From Diphasiastrum complanatum (Eukaryota > Streptophyta > Lycopodiopsida > Lycopodiales > Lycopodiaceae), in assembly GCA_029204225.1 (NCBI GenBank), contig CM055097.1, positions 44,877,366 to 44,941,365 of the forward strand: a stretch of DNA of 64,000 bases. Reading direction: 5' to 3'. The notes under the pieces are model-generated. The model saw nothing but the letters and a program-made list of their open reading frames with translations, had not been told where the DNA came from and did no database searches. Below are positions 35,194-48,144 of the stretch, piece after piece (within the stretch, counting starts at the first letter, position 1; the number at the start of each line of letters is the position of its first letter). A program made the position numbers and the translations under genes.

Positions 35194-35815
35194 GGTTTTT
35201 GCGAAAAAGCCAAAGGTCTCCTAAATAAGTTTAAGACGCCCTTAGAAAGTTGAAGGTGCCCATAAAAAAAGTGAAGATCCTTTAACAATTCAACTCTTTC
35301 ACTCTTTTCGAGAAAGCCGAAGGTGCCCTTAAAAAGTTGGCGAAGGTGTCTTTAACAGTTTAACTCTTAAAAATAGAGGACCTTCTGGAATTTTCTCTGT
35401 CTTTGCATTTTTTGGAAAAATGCGAAAAAAAAGGGGCGAAGGTGTTGAAAATAGTTTTTAGTTGAACTGTGAACAAGTTGACTTCTTAAAAAATAATGGA
35501 ACGGAAGTGTTGCAGTTTTCGAGAAGTGCAAAAAATGCAAACTGCGACACTTAGTGTTTTTTTGCAGGCTGTTAAAAAATGATGTGAATCTGTAGACTTG
35601 TTCTAAATGTAAGTTTTTGTGGAAGTCCTTGAAGATGGCCAAGTCTTCAATGAATTCAAGTTATTAAACTTAACATCTGAACTTAAAATTTTGATGGGAT
35701 TGGTTACCCTTTGATGGAGATCAGCCGGAAGTCCGTTGTAGATGTCCTTCAAATAAATTGGTTGTCTAAGTTATGATTCCAAGGAGGCAACTGTGGGCTT
35801 AATTTCCTATAGTCC
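34284..35815 (-). repeat. copia-A LTR, copy 2 (near full length, about 1.5 kb)
   Basis: Starts TGATGGGGCAAGGG like copy 1 and runs to TAGGAAATTAAGCCC in reverse at about 35815, just before a purine tract (AAGAGGGACTA on the minus strand). It is the 3' LTR of a minus-strand element. It contains a (CT)n tract at 35145-35190 and several imperfect GCATTTTT hairpins. Confidence 0.85.
35145..35190. repeat. (CT)n microsatellite in copia-A LTR
   Basis: Pure CT tract of about 46 bp, absent from copy 1 of the same LTR. Confidence 0.9.
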
Positions 35816-35822
35816 CTCTTAA

Positions 35823-35944
35823 GGTCACGGTTGGTGCCTTGGTATCTTTTCCAAGTTCAGCATGTTGAAAAACGTCTGGTGCTTGATCCTGGGAAGCACT
35901 TTGGTGAAGATATCTACGGCCATTTCTATTGTGGAGCAGTATTT
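35823..35944 (-). pseudogene. copia-A copy 2 RNase H end
   Basis: Aligns with 18900-19022, the last codons of RNase H of copy 1. It is truncated at about 35944; the following 35945-36260 is AT-rich with no recognised content. Confidence 0.8.
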
Positions 35945-36261
35945 TGTTATACTGAGCTATTTTTGTTAAAAAAAATATATTCTTTTTGCAAAAATAACAA
36001 TGTCACTCTTGAACCTTCGCCAATTTGTCTGAGATTTCCAAATTAGTTATTCATCATTTTGAGTTCAATGAAGTTTAGTTGGATTATCCAAAAAGTCTAT
36101 TTTAGTCCGCGCCAAACTGCAAAAAGTTATTGTTCATTAAAAAAAAACTTCGCCAGTTTTACCCTAGCATCATCATTATCAGATATACCTATTGTCAATC
36201 AGACAAAGGTTAGTTTTTCAGATTTGTCAAAAACAACCAGATAAGTGATTTTTTTATTCCA

Positions 36262-36630
36262 AAGGGGCATGAGATCTTCACACTACTGCCAATTCAAGAG
36301 GGAGATCAAGAGCAAACATCAAATCAAAATGTTGAGCCCCATACCCCAGAGCAGTAGGAAGCTGAAGATCAACCCGACGAAGAAGAAACATTCGAGTAGC
36401 GACGAATCAAACCCAGAAGGTCGACAAGACAAAGAAGACCTCCAGAATGATACACTGACAACCTTCAATGGAGCGAAGAAACAGAGTTCGAATACTGAAG
36501 CTTCACTGAAGAACCATCAACATATCAAGAAGCTATCCAGAGTCCAAAAGGTGAATTGTGGAAGTAGGCAATGTCAGAGGAAATCGAATCAATGAGGCAA
36601 AACGAGGCATGGACACTAGAGCCACTCCTC
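36262..36630 (+). pseudogene. copia-B integrase/RT junction fragment
   Basis: Aligns with 7928-8295 of copia-B (shared GGGGCATGAGATCTTCACAC start) and ends at the same region, GAGGCATGGACA(T/C)TAGAGCC. Two independent copies ending near the same point suggest that a shortened copia-B derivative was mobilised. Confidence 0.8.
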
Positions 36631-36639
36631 GAAAGATTG

Positions 36640-37130
36640 ATTCTCTCATGATATGTGATCTGTAGTCGCTTGCTTAGGATCCCCGACATCTCTTAAAGGA
36701 TGAGGAAATTCAGGAGAAGCTTGAGGGAAGTTTCTTGAACACTTCTCGCTAGAGTTCACATTGTTTAGGGTTTAGGGTTCTTGAAGCATGAAGTACTCAT
36801 CAACTCGACTAAGGGTGTAGGCACCACCCTCCCTCATCCAATGATCCATGACTTAAAATTTCATCAACCATCATGATTATGTTTGGAGGAATCGCCATTG
36901 TTAGATGAGGGCGGCCCCCTGCCTGCACCATAACTGTAGACGAGGAATACACTCATCCTATTTCTTTGAGGTGTGCCCTTCTATTTATGAAGTGCAGTCG
37001 TTTGCGGAAAAGAATCATTATGGCTTAAGGTCATAAAGATGTTGAAGGGCTCAATACAAGTGTTCATAAAGTTGAATCCTAATACATGGCATAAAAAAGA
37101 GGCATTCCTTATTCATGTGAATTCATGGAT
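36640..37130. other. unassigned stretch
   Basis: No supported ORF. 36640-36690 weakly resembles the copia-B LTR near 5915 (TGTAGTCGC...CTAGG/TTAGG). It contains two TTTAGGG units near 36763, too few for a telomeric tract. Confidence 0.4.
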
Positions 37131-37136
37131 GGTCTT

Positions 37137-37239
<103 letters not shown>

Positions 37240-37359
37240 TGAATGAATGGGTGGAGAGAGAGAGAGAGAGATGAGATAAAAGACACGTCATATGTGGTTC
37301 GCATTTTTTTAAAGAGAAAAGGTGGAGTGGGTGATCACCCACCGATGTCGCTTATTGGC

Positions 37360-37650
37360 ACTTATTGGCCCGGGAGGGGGAGTAACGCCCGCTCCCGTGC
37401 CTATGCCACACGTGGATAGGGTGCCTGAGCCATCAAAATTCTCTTTGTGAGACCGCTCTCGCGGTTTGCAGTTCTGAGCACCCTGCCCTGGCGTCGGGCA
37501 GCGTTTGTGGCGCGGGGCAGGGCACAGACTGGCGCCACACGAGCAGGCAAGCAGGCGGGCGCAGGCGCAAGGTGGCGCTAGGCAGGGCCAGGTGGCGCCG
37601 GGCAGCTGGAGCACGAATTTTCCCCGAGTACCGTGCGTGACTGGCGTGCA
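37360..37650. other. GC-rich island
   Basis: Markedly GC-rich compared with its surroundings, with repeated GGTGGCGC(C/T) and GCAGGC(G/A) words. Short ORFs here have unusual composition and no recognisable domain. Confidence 0.5.
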
Positions 37651-40070
37651 CACATGGGAGTATTGAACAATTTCTGTAATATATACAGAAGCTGCTTAGT
37701 CCATAGGAAACTTATGGGACAAAGCTGAGCTTTGCAGGAAGGTGTGCAGTTGGCTGGCTGGGGCAAATGGTGGGGGCGGGGTGAGGACACGTGGCTGTAA
37801 TGCATTGGGGCGGGCGTCATCGTATCCGTCCCGATAAGAGACGAGGGATCACCCACTAGTGAGAGACATAAAGAGAAAAAGAAACAACTCATAGATGATC
37901 TCATTCTTTTAGACCTAGAAAGTGTGGAGTGGGTCATAGGTGGTGCCCACATAGACCTTTTCACTTGGTCATCTCATCTTAAAAATGGCTCATGGCAAGG
38001 TCTGAGTTTCTCATGGCAAGGTCTGAGTTTCGCCATCTTTTATGGCAAATTTCCTCCTAGTGAAAAAGTCACTAAAAAGCCATTCCCCCTTGAATTACAA
38101 AATTGTAATACAATGTAAACTGTAGGTGCATAGTGCATAGATAGAGATATCCTTTGCAAACAAAAGGACATTATTGTGCTGGGTACTTTGTGCTGGGATA
38201 CAGGGATGGAGTCAGAGCGCAGCCTCATGCACGATGGATGATGAATGGAACTACCTGATTACATTCTGGAATCTGCACACACTGATATGTACTTTATAAC
38301 TCCGCTGTGCGTGTTTGAGATAATGCAAGCTTTGCAAAGAAATTAGAATGTGTGAAAATGTTAAAGTCAGACTTCAGAGTTCAGACTTTAGTGGTCGTGC
38401 TGCGTGCAGCACCATCTTTGCTTGTACTGGAACTGCCTGTCCGACTTTTGACATGAAAGAAAATTTCATCATTGACACCTTTCTTGCAGCATAGATGCAT
38501 GAATCCTGATGCTTTGATAGACCATCAGCCTTCAAAGTCCAGAGTCCTTAGTACTCCTTGCATGTATGGAATTTCGAGTCTCGATCCTGCGGTATTCCTA
38601 GATTGGAGGCGGGCATCAAAGTTTTACGAAGGTAGATACCAATCGTTGGCTCCATATAAATAGATTCCCACTGTAGAATAATTCTGCCTCGATTGATTGG
38701 ACCTTTAAGACGGCGAGAGTCAGATATTATCTAAATCAAGCTATGCGAATCGGGATCGTTTGCACCGTCAGGACTCAGGAGTCAGAAGAGGGGCTAATTG
38801 TCCCTAACTCCTTGTATCACGCTTCAGCAGACAATACAGATGCTTTGAGATATTGATCCTCCATTATATTGTTTTGTCGCCTAAGTTTCCGATTGCAGCT
38901 TTTTCATCACGTGAATTCTAATTTCTGGATGCACCTCGCAGCTGGCTGTACAGTTGAGAGAAGACAGCCCTTTCATCTAGGACCATAAATAGATTCACTA
39001 TATTTTCTTATCCTACTTCATGAAACAACCGAACCTTCCTTTGTGCTGCTGGGTTTCAAAACTCACTTCTTCGCCATTTTAAGAGACTATAGCATTCAAA
39101 ATATAACAATTCAAGATTATTGCCAAGCTAAAATCTTTCAAAAACCAAATATTGTATGCAAAAAGTTAAAGGGATGAAATCAAGTTAGCTAGGCTACAAA
39201 ATTTTAGTTTTTTAGCTTTGTACCCATAGAGGTAAGCTATTGTTATGATCTGCTCCTGCTCAGTGTCTTTTTTAAGGTGAGCTTGAGTATTGAAATAGTT
39301 TGCAATCTTTGTATTTTATTGATTTTTTAACAAATTTGAAAGGCATGATTATGGCTTGAAGATTTTAGTGATATATCAATCATGTTGTATAAAACAAGAA
39401 TTTTGAAAACTTATAAGATCCTATATTCCCTCATACATTGACTATGCTTTATGGGCAGCTCAGTACTATGAAATAGGTTTAAGGTGGAGTTTGTGTGTTA
39501 GTATTACCATAGCCTTTAGCCAAGAGTTGCTAGGCATGTTATTATCTTAGTTATCCATTCATTATGCAAGTTTATTTGGTCTCATGTTCGAGCCTCCCCT
39601 TGAAAACCAAGAATCATTATGCAAATTTTGGAGACAACTAAACATAAATGCAATGCATATAGGATTATCAAAAAATTTGCAATACCATCAATACTTTTAA
39701 GTACCAAACTATTTGCATTTTGTGTGATGAGGTACCACAATCCAATATCAATCACAATCATCTTTCTATTTTAATTTAAATAAAATAATGATATTAATTT
39801 TTGTTACAAAAATTTACCTCATCTTTTAATCATGATTTAACCTGTAAGACTAAGTATACACACTCGATCATTGTTGGATCATTGTAGCAACATCCTAACC
39901 AAGATAATCCATCTTGTTAATTTGAACTAGTTCTTTAGGCAACTTGGTCATATATGGTCAATAGAAACCAACAAATGTAGGTGCTACAAGTTGTCTTGCA
40001 AAAGTGTCTCACTTTTTAAATATTGTGAACTATGATATAGACATTTTAGAGAGTTCCTATTGGGCCATGT
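37651..40070. other. intergenic, no supported gene
   Basis: Only short ORFs without recognisable motifs. A 23-bp unit (CTCATGGCAAGGTCTGAGTT) is repeated in tandem near 37989-38034. Otherwise AT-rich. Confidence 0.6.
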
Positions 40071-40215
40071 AGATGGCAAAACCCAAGTACAAAAATTTAA
40101 AGTGTCTATACTTAAGAGGCCTTTTTCTTTTATTTTCAAGGGTTTCCAAATTTTCATTGTTGATCCCTTTCTTTTTTTATTATCAGGCTATAGTTTTTTG
40201 TGATCCCTACCAGAT

Positions 40216-40340
<125 letters not shown>

Positions 40341-40556
40341 GGGCTCTGTTACATACATATACTACTTCATTCGCTTCACCAGTTTGTGTGGTATGCAAGT
40401 GTCTCGTACTAACTGTGTTTCCTAAGGTGGCTAAAAAATGCCTTACTATGTTGGAAGACCCCACAAAACTGAAAAAGTTTTTTTTTTTAAAATGGTGGGA
40501 AGGTTGTGAATCCTTCGATGACCAGGATTTGTGCACATCTATTCTTCACTCTTCAT

Positions 40557-40662
<106 letters not shown>

Positions 40663-40867
40663 CCCCTGTTGGATTTATCTCCTCTACTCTCCTAAATCCC
40701 ATTTTAATCTGCCTCCATTCATGCTGCATTTTTTACAAGGATGACTTGAAGAATGATAGCTTGCTGATAATGAAGGATGTATGTTAAGCTTTATGGTGAA
40801 GAATGAATGCTCACAATTTGTTGTGATTACCTTTGTGTAGTAGCAAGCTCTAGCTTGCAAATTGTGA

Positions 40868-41179
40868 TTGGATACTCTTACAGTCAAGCACTGTCCAAAG
40901 GAACAAAAGTGGGCACTTTTACAGGATTTTATTAAAAAGAAGGAAATCCTTAGCATGGTTGAAAAAATTTATATGGACCTCTCAAACTATGCTGAACAAA
41001 TTGCTGCTGAAGAAAAGTTCTGTAATACGCATATTCGGAAAGTATTTGTCTGCTTGGAAAAAGAAAATGGTGACTTTTCTGTTGATACCCATGTCCCTAC
41101 CACTGCAACTACTTCACCTCAGCCTTTGATCTTTACCGAAGGCCTTGATGAAGAAAGTGCTTCCCAATTAGAGTCTTGA
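40868..41179 (+). other. orphan ORF, 103 residues
   Basis: Encodes a Lys/Glu-rich stretch (KWALLQDFIKKKEILSMVEK) and a Thr/Pro-rich tail. A 33-bp tandem duplication (GATGAAGAAAGTGCTTCCCA) spans its stop codon. I do not recognise it; it could be a fragment of a captured host gene. Confidence 0.25.
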
Positions 41180-41199
41180 TGAAGAAAGTGCTTCCCAAT

Positions 41200-42050
41200 T
41201 AGAGTTTTTCTCACAAGAAATTTGTGAAGTGGGAAATCAATCTTTTCGTTTAGTTTTCTTTTGCGGAAGCTTTCAAGATCCTAGGCATGCCACTACAGAT
41301 CACAAAACATAAAACATTCTAGCAATCAAGATGACGAAAAACAGTGATGTGAATTCACCAGGAACTGATGGTTTTTGAATTATATTGCTTGTAAGACGCA
41401 TGATTAGTGAATCATTTCGGTTCATCAGTTAAAATTGTGTGCATTGGATATATAGTATTCTTGGGAAGAGTATTCCTTAGTTAAGAAAGGGACTCAACTC
41501 ATTAGTTGATTGTATCCCAGAGAGCTCAATTGGATAACGAATTATAATGATCCGAGAATAATAACTGAATTGATATTCAGCAGGACTTTGGATATCTAGA
41601 TTTGATTCTAGATTAGTAATCTAAAGTTTTTTGTAGTTGAAGATGATTGTCATCTTGGTATGCGATCAGTCTTTAATTACCAGTGGTTTCTAGATCTTGA
41701 ATCTTGCACTTCAGTAAAGAATCATTTTTTGGAAGTATTCCTAAATCCAGTATTTTCTTAATAGAAAGATTTTGGAATGACTCTTACTTTTCCTGAGTTA
41801 TGTGGACATATACTCCAGTATCCTATAAATGATTATGGTTTTCGGATTCCGAAATTTTTTTGATTGACGAATCATATGAATCTGAATATTTATGATTGAC
41901 GGATCATAAATAGATACTTATTTGTTGCTAGAGGATTATAAGAAATAGTGATGATTCTTAAGTGTGATGTTTAATTCTTGATCTATTAGTATAAGTATGT
42001 ATAGCTTTCAAGATGTTCATTACTAAATGGATTTGGACCTAAGCATACAA
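41200..42050. other. unassigned stretch before gypsy pol
   Basis: AT-rich, no supported ORF. By position it may be the eroded gag/protease part of the gypsy element that follows. Confidence 0.35.
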
Positions 42051-42054
42051 ATCC

Positions 42055-42791
42055 AACAAGACCACAAGATTGAGTTAATTTTAGGTAGTCACCCTATCTC
42101 TAGACAACCATATTGGTTTTCTCAGATGAAGAGATAGAGATTACTAATCAAACTGAAAATTATCTTAAGATGTCACATTCAGCCTAGTAAGTCACCATGG
42201 GGTGCTCCTGTTCTTCTAAAAGAAAGGTGGAGGCTTCCGGATGTGTATTGACTCAAGGGATTGAATAGGATAACTATTAAGAATAAATATCCATTACCCT
42301 GAATGGATGATTTGGTAGATCGATTAGGTGGAGCTAAGTACTTCACAAAAATAGATCTCAAAACCGGATATTATCAGAGTAGGTTTCATCTGAATGATGT
42401 GCAAAAGACTGGTTTTCGGACGAGATTCGGTCATTGTGAATTCCTTGTGCTTTCTTTTGGGTTGATGAATGCACCTGCTACATTTCAACAGATGATAAAC
42501 GATATTTTTCATCCATATCTAGGTCAGTGTGTTGTTGTATTGTTATATGATATTCTCATCTTCATTAAAACTCTTAAGGAGCATCTGAATCATCTTAAAA
42601 CTATCTTGAGAATTCTCATAAGAGAGAAATTATATGCCAAGGAATCTAAATGTGAGTTCTTTAAGCATTAATAGTGTATCTCGGTCATAAGATCACCTCG
42701 GATGGGTTGAAGATAGACGAGAGCAAGGTCAAGACAGTGCTTGAGTGGCCGATACCAAAGACAATTAAAGAAGTTAAATCTTTTCTAGGTT
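42055..42791 (+). pseudogene. Ty3/gypsy reverse transcriptase, first part
   Basis: Reads HKIELILGSHPISRQPYWFS, then SPWGAPVLLK, TKIDLKTGYYQSRF and LMNAPATFQQMINDIFHPYL. The catalytic motif expected as YLDD/YFDD reads LLYDIL, so an active-site Asp is lost. It continues to WPIPKTIKEVKSFLGL, where a 3.59-kb element is inserted. Several stops. Confidence 0.88.
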
Positions 42792-45700
42792 TGTAGGGGA
42801 AAATTTTGACTAGGGATTGGTCTAGCCAAAACGCCTTAGTGAGGGAAGGACCCACATTGTCCTTACGCGAATAATCCGAGTCTCTGACCGCTTCCAATCC
42901 TGGGGGCCTCACTGATCACCCCGTACTCCTGGGTCAATGAGAGTTTTCCAAGCTCTCAGAGATATGACCAGCGGGACATTGTCTTTATCTCAGTGCTCAC
43001 ACAAATCCAAGGGCGGCTAGCATGTTGTTGATTCACAATGAATAGACAGCCCCTGTGCTATCCAACGATGATGTTCCCACATGTAAATAGTGGTTAGGAT
43101 GAGGAATCCATGAGTGTTTATTTATCTCTACGGAAATGTCTCCAATACGAACCTCTCAAACTGTGGTGTCAAATGCTATAATATCTATGTTGACGAACCC
43201 TAAAACACATAAAACCAAACAGAATCTGCGTGGACCAAAGTGTACTCCGTTCATAACATAGTTCTTTGAGTGTTCCTATGACTGTCGAGACCTTTTGCTA
43301 ACTTTAAGTGTAGAGGTTGACTCTTCTAAAGTTGGGGTTTAACCTTCTGAAGTTTGGGTAATACGTCTGAGAATAGTAGTTAAATCTTCATCAGTAGGAG
43401 TTGGCGGGGGAGGCCAACGGGGTATCACTAATTCCGTATATCGGATGGTTGTTAGGCCTACACATACCCAGTTCAGATTTTCTACTAGCTCATACATGCT
43501 TAAAGTACTTTCGTCTGTTGACTCGAAACAATCAATCACCTGGGATGAAAAAACGCTGGACATAAGAGCTATAGAAGTAGTAATAGGTTGCTCCTTGCCG
43601 CACTACCTGACAGAAGTCTCCTGGTAGGGGAAGGTCTCTTAATGCCGTACTTGTCATGGAAAGTCTATTGGGGTCAATGCTTGCTCAACTGGTTACAATT
43701 GTAAGGTCCGTGTGGTCACTAGTATCCATTGCTAGTTTATTTTGATATATAGTGTGGCCCTTATCCAAAATCCCTCGTTATCAAGTTCAAGTGCTAAGTC
43801 TCCAGTTCGAAGACCACGTACTGTAGTATCGAGCCTTATTATGGTCATGTAGAGTCCGGTGAAGCGAAGTATAGGACACGCCATGGTCAGTGCTCATTAG
43901 TCATGCCCTCACTATATGATGTTATGTAGTGGCGCTGTTCTAGTGGCAAAGACTCCCTCTCAGTTTGGGTGAGTCATTTGAGATTATCAATAACTCTAGA
44001 AGGTGTGGGTCTTGCTCTAATTCAGTCTCATATTTATCATAGATTTTATTGAACTTTTAGAACATTCCACTCTCTCCAATCCGTCCTCTCTACATTCAAT
44101 AATTCCCTTGATGATTTATATAGCACCTTACCCTTTATGTTGAACACTCACATGCTTGGATATCCTTGTGGAGTAGGTATGGATCTGATTATAACTTGTC
44201 ACTATTGTTCTACAAAAGATGCTTCTAGAAAATGTACATTCCTTTCATCTAGATCTTATGTATCATGACTCGGTTTTGCTGACAAGAGACAGTGCAAAGG
44301 TTGACGACCCATTCAAGGTTTTGATAAATCCTCTCCTTAAAACCACTAATGATAGCGTCTGTTGTTATGTCTTTCGCTGATGCTTATCTATAGTCATATC
44401 TCCCTCGGAATTCAACCACATCATATTATAATGGTATTTCAAATATAGTCAGCCTAAGGTGAGCTTTTAAAATATCACAGTGTAGGGCTCTTAGGATGGT
44501 ATTATATGCTGACACTCTGATGGTTGTATACAAACATTCCTATGTGATTATGGCATGATTTTTCATGTGCTTGAGGAAAGTGCTTTTCTCAAAGTGTGTT
44601 CCTAACACTGTTAACCCCTTTCAAGTAAACCCAAAAAAAAGCAACCCTCCCATCTACGTTCGTTACCACAGAAATAGGCTATGATCATTCTACCGTTACA
44701 TCTCTTTTCTCCCAAAGTCTTCTAATTTTAGGCGTTCAGACTAAGGAAGTCTAGTACTCTTAGTTGGAACAGTGGTGTATCTTACTTTTGAAGATTTTCA
44801 TTTTTCATTTTTTGGTTTTTTTTTTTTCGTTTGTCCAAATGGCTTTATATGCACTAATGTGCTCGTGCTAATGCGTGGACCCGGGTTCCAGGCGCTCGTG
44901 AGTCATATAGTGCCCGTATATTCCGACGACAAACTATGGATCGTGTTCTAAATGAGGAATAAAGAACCAATTTAGTGCTGATTCCTAGACCAAAGAGGAT
45001 ATTCCGCCTCTTTGGGTCTCAATTAGTCCTCCCTCTATATTCCAAGATATCGGGACGTAATAACCATTATAAGACTTTTTTTCACACACGACACGCACAT
45101 GCTATTTACCATTACTCAAAATTCACAACTTCAACAGTGAACTTTATAGACACTCTCACTCTTTTTAAGACCATGAGAAAACCGGTTACACTTACTGACA
45201 AAAAACCAAGAATATTGTGTACAACTCTTTCTTAAAAAAAAACATTATATACTACATAATGAGACCTTGAATCACTCACTTTGATAGCATCATGAAAGGA
45301 CCATATTCCGTCAACTCTTTATCACACAAGAAAAGCTTTAACATTTGACACATACTATTGTGTACATAGACTATGAGAAACACAACTTCAAAGCAACTAC
45401 ACCACTTGCGTAAAGAGTTCGACTAAGTATTGAGATACAAACAACTATGAACCAACCATATACCACATTTAGAAGATATTATATTCATTAAATGGCACAA
45501 AAACAGTGTTGAGAAAAGTGTGTACCTCTGCTGGAAGATTGTGCTCAGTGGGGAAGGGAGGCTCAGCGAACCTTCATTCAAGCTTGTGTGCCTGCCGCTT
45601 GCTTGTCAAGTAATGGCCTAGTAACCTCTTAGCAAGAACTTTGTGGTACTTTGTCTTCAAAGACAGCCCCTTTTTTTTTTTTTTTAAACACTTGGTTAAA

Positions 45701-46382
45701 GATTGGCTTTCTCTCCAATCTATCATGCTGGCCCGTTGACACGGAGGAATGGACGTGTTGGAGAGAGAGCGCTTGCCTAGGCTCTTTCGGGCTCGTTAAT
45801 GGTTGTTTGATCAAAGAAAGGATGAGGCCCCACCTTTAATTTTGGCCTCCCTTTTGCATTTAAGCTCCCTTTGATATTCCCCATGTGGCTATTAGGAGGC
45901 CCCATGGCTAATTTCCCTAGCCTTTGGTCCTTGGTCATGGAGTCATGTTCTCTTTCCCCATTGGCCCTTCTGTTGGTCTTAGAATTTTGTTGGCCCTTTG
46001 TGCTTTGGATGTTGTCAAATTTTTCCTTTAGCTTGAAAACACAGTAACTGAGCCCCCTTCCCACACTGAGCAACAACCTGAAAACACAGTAGTTCGATTT
46101 TTATATTAGTATTGAAAATCACAGTACATTGCAAAATTTTGGTGTAGTAGCCGAAACTATACTATAGGCCGATTTTTTAAAGGCCGTCAAAAATTTTAAA
46201 GGCCAACTCTAAGACCGTAATTTCTCTAGCCACATTACGGACGGGTTGAGACCCCTATCTATTGGTGATTTTCAGCCATTTTTACATTGAAATTTTGCGG
46301 CTTTTACAAGCCGATTTCTATACTATAGCAAAATTAAGCTCCAATATTAGCCCGATTTTTGGTGTCAGAAATGCAGCTAACA
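42792..46382. mobile_element. unclassified 3.59-kb insertion with 5-bp target duplication
   Basis: AGGTT flanks both ends (42787-42791 and 46383-46387). The insert starts TGTAGGGGAA and ends GCAGCTAACA, i.e. TG...CA, and the flanks rejoin the gypsy pol frame (KSFLGL then IEDYAKVAMPLNNLTK). Its right 540 bp is the inverted TGTTAGC repeat also seen at 33711-34283. I find no pol motif and no clear pair of LTRs. The only notable ORF is 43339-43563 on the minus strand (RWPPPPTPTDEDLTTILRRI). Confidence 0.75.
43339..43563 (-). other. small ORF in the unclassified element
   Basis: 74 residues (MSSVFSSQVIDCFESTDEST..., Pro-rich RWPPPPTPTDED block). Family unknown; possible gag-like fragment of the inserted element. 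Confidence 0.25.
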
Positions 46383-47395
46383 AGGTTTTACTATTTTCTT
46401 TTGTAAGTCAATTGAAGATTATGCAAAGGTAGCAATGCCTCTAAATAATCTGACTAAAGACAGAGTTCATAAGAAAAAGAAGAGAGGTCAAACTAGTCCG
46501 CCTATCGAATGGAATGAAAAACTGAATCAATATTTTGAGAAACTCAAACAAATGGTTGCTTCAGCTCCTGTTTTACATATCGTGAATTCAAATCTACCTT
46601 ACATTGTATGAATTGACGCAAGTGATTCGATGATAGGAGTGGTTCTTTTGCAAAATGACAGGTCGATAGTGTTTGAAAGCAAGAGACTGACCGGACCTCA
46701 ATTGCGTTATACAACTCAAGATGAGGGGTCGTAAAGCTCATTGGGTTGAGCTTATGTAGCAATTTGATCATGAGATCCGATATGTCAAAGGCAACTCTAA
46801 CCAAGTTGCGGACGCTCTTAGGGGGATTGGTGAATTAAACGAACTTTCATTCACCCAGATTTCCACTGATCTATATCTTTCATTGAGAGGAAAGTGTGCA
46901 TCAGATTCTCATTTTGGTTGCATTTGAGGAATACTCACAGGGATCTCAGGTTTCTAAGAAAGATAAGAAGATAATGGAATAGTTCTCTATCCGAGGTGAG
47001 TTGCTATTTCGGAATGGGAAAGTTTGTGTACCAGTGGATGATGAGATAAAGGAGAAAATTCTTTATAAATGTCATGATGTACCCTGTGTAGGTCATCCAG
47101 GTATACACGAGACTTTGGACTTGGTCAAAAGAGAGTTTTATTGGCCAAAACTCAAGCCATTTGTCGAGTCTTACGTGGTTAAATGTAAACTTTGTCAGTT
47201 AGCCAAAGCGGAACACTCAAAGACTGGAGGGTTCTTACATCCCTTCGATATCCCTCAGAATCGACGGGAAAGCTTATCTATGGATTTTGTAGTTGGACTT
47301 CCAAAGACCCAACGTCAGAACGATTCTATTTGGGCTGTAGTGGACAAATTAACTAAGTTAGCTGCCTTGGCCGGTACTATAATTAATAATCTTAT
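46383..47395 (+). pseudogene. Ty3/gypsy RNase H and integrase N-terminus, second part
   Basis: Continues the split pol gene: PIEWNEKLNQYFEKLKQMV and IDASDSMIGVVLLQND (RNase H), then RYVKGNSNQVADAL-like sequence in a shifted frame. The open frame 47001-47474 holds the integrase zinc-binding region (VGHPGIHETLDLVKREFYWP, CKLCQLAKAEH) and the first catalytic Asp (SMDFVVGLPKTQ). It is truncated after VDKLTKLAALAG. Confidence 0.88.
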
Positions 47396-47883
47396 CAGGG
47401 CCCATGTACTCCAATTGGACCTATGGAGCTTGTGCATGGTGTTTGACGGCTTTTGTGCAAGAATAGGAGGTTAATTGCTTTTGATACGAATGGAGGCATC
47501 CTAGAGAAAACATTCTATAGTTCTTGGAGAGTACATAACGGAACTCACTCATCTCCTCATTGTCTTTTCTGATTTCAGGAGCCAAGATCTCCTCCTCTCT
47601 TGTATTCATTCACCTTGGCTTGGGGGTAAAGTGGTTAAGGTATTGACTAGCCGTTTCCTGTTGGTTGGACAGTTTTGCTCCACAAGTGTCCTTTTGGTTG
47701 CATGTAACAAGATTTGAGAAGATCTTCACTTGGCAATCGTTATACATAGGTCATTCCCAATCTACCAATGGAACTCCCTATCATATGATTGCTTGTATCA
47801 TGAGGTGTGGTTGTAGCTATGGATTGAAGACAACTAAGCTTGAGAAAGGTGATTCTCAATTATAGCTCAAAACCATACTGACA

Positions 47884-48144
47884 TTGCCTTCCTCACCCCC
47901 AAATGCCTTTCTCACTCCCAAAAAGAAAAAAAAATTGTGGGTCAATGTTCCTCCATTCCCTTTTCATGAAAACTATGATTCAAAGAGATTTCATCTTCAA
48001 TGGCACTGTGACAAATATTATGTTTCTAGCACATTTGGCTTATTGCTATATCTAAGATATATCAGCCAATATTGCCATGATGTGCTAGAAAACTTAGTTT
48101 TTTGCCTTTGTGAGAAGCATTGGGATCCCACCCAAGCCTCCTAG
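47884..48144 (+). other. orphan ORF, 86 residues
   Basis: Encodes PFPFHENYDSKRFHLQWHCD and YLRYISQYCHDVLENLVFCL; downstream frames continue protein-like for about 300 bp with stops. Probably a decayed coding fragment of unknown origin. Confidence 0.25.

Noticed and set aside
36763-36776. TTTAGGG units, possible interstitial telomere repeat
   Set aside because: Only two units, expected by chance in a window of this size.
47001-47474. 157-residue ORF considered as a host gene
   Set aside because: It has gypsy integrase zinc-binding and SMDFVVGLP motifs and continues the disrupted pol at 42055.
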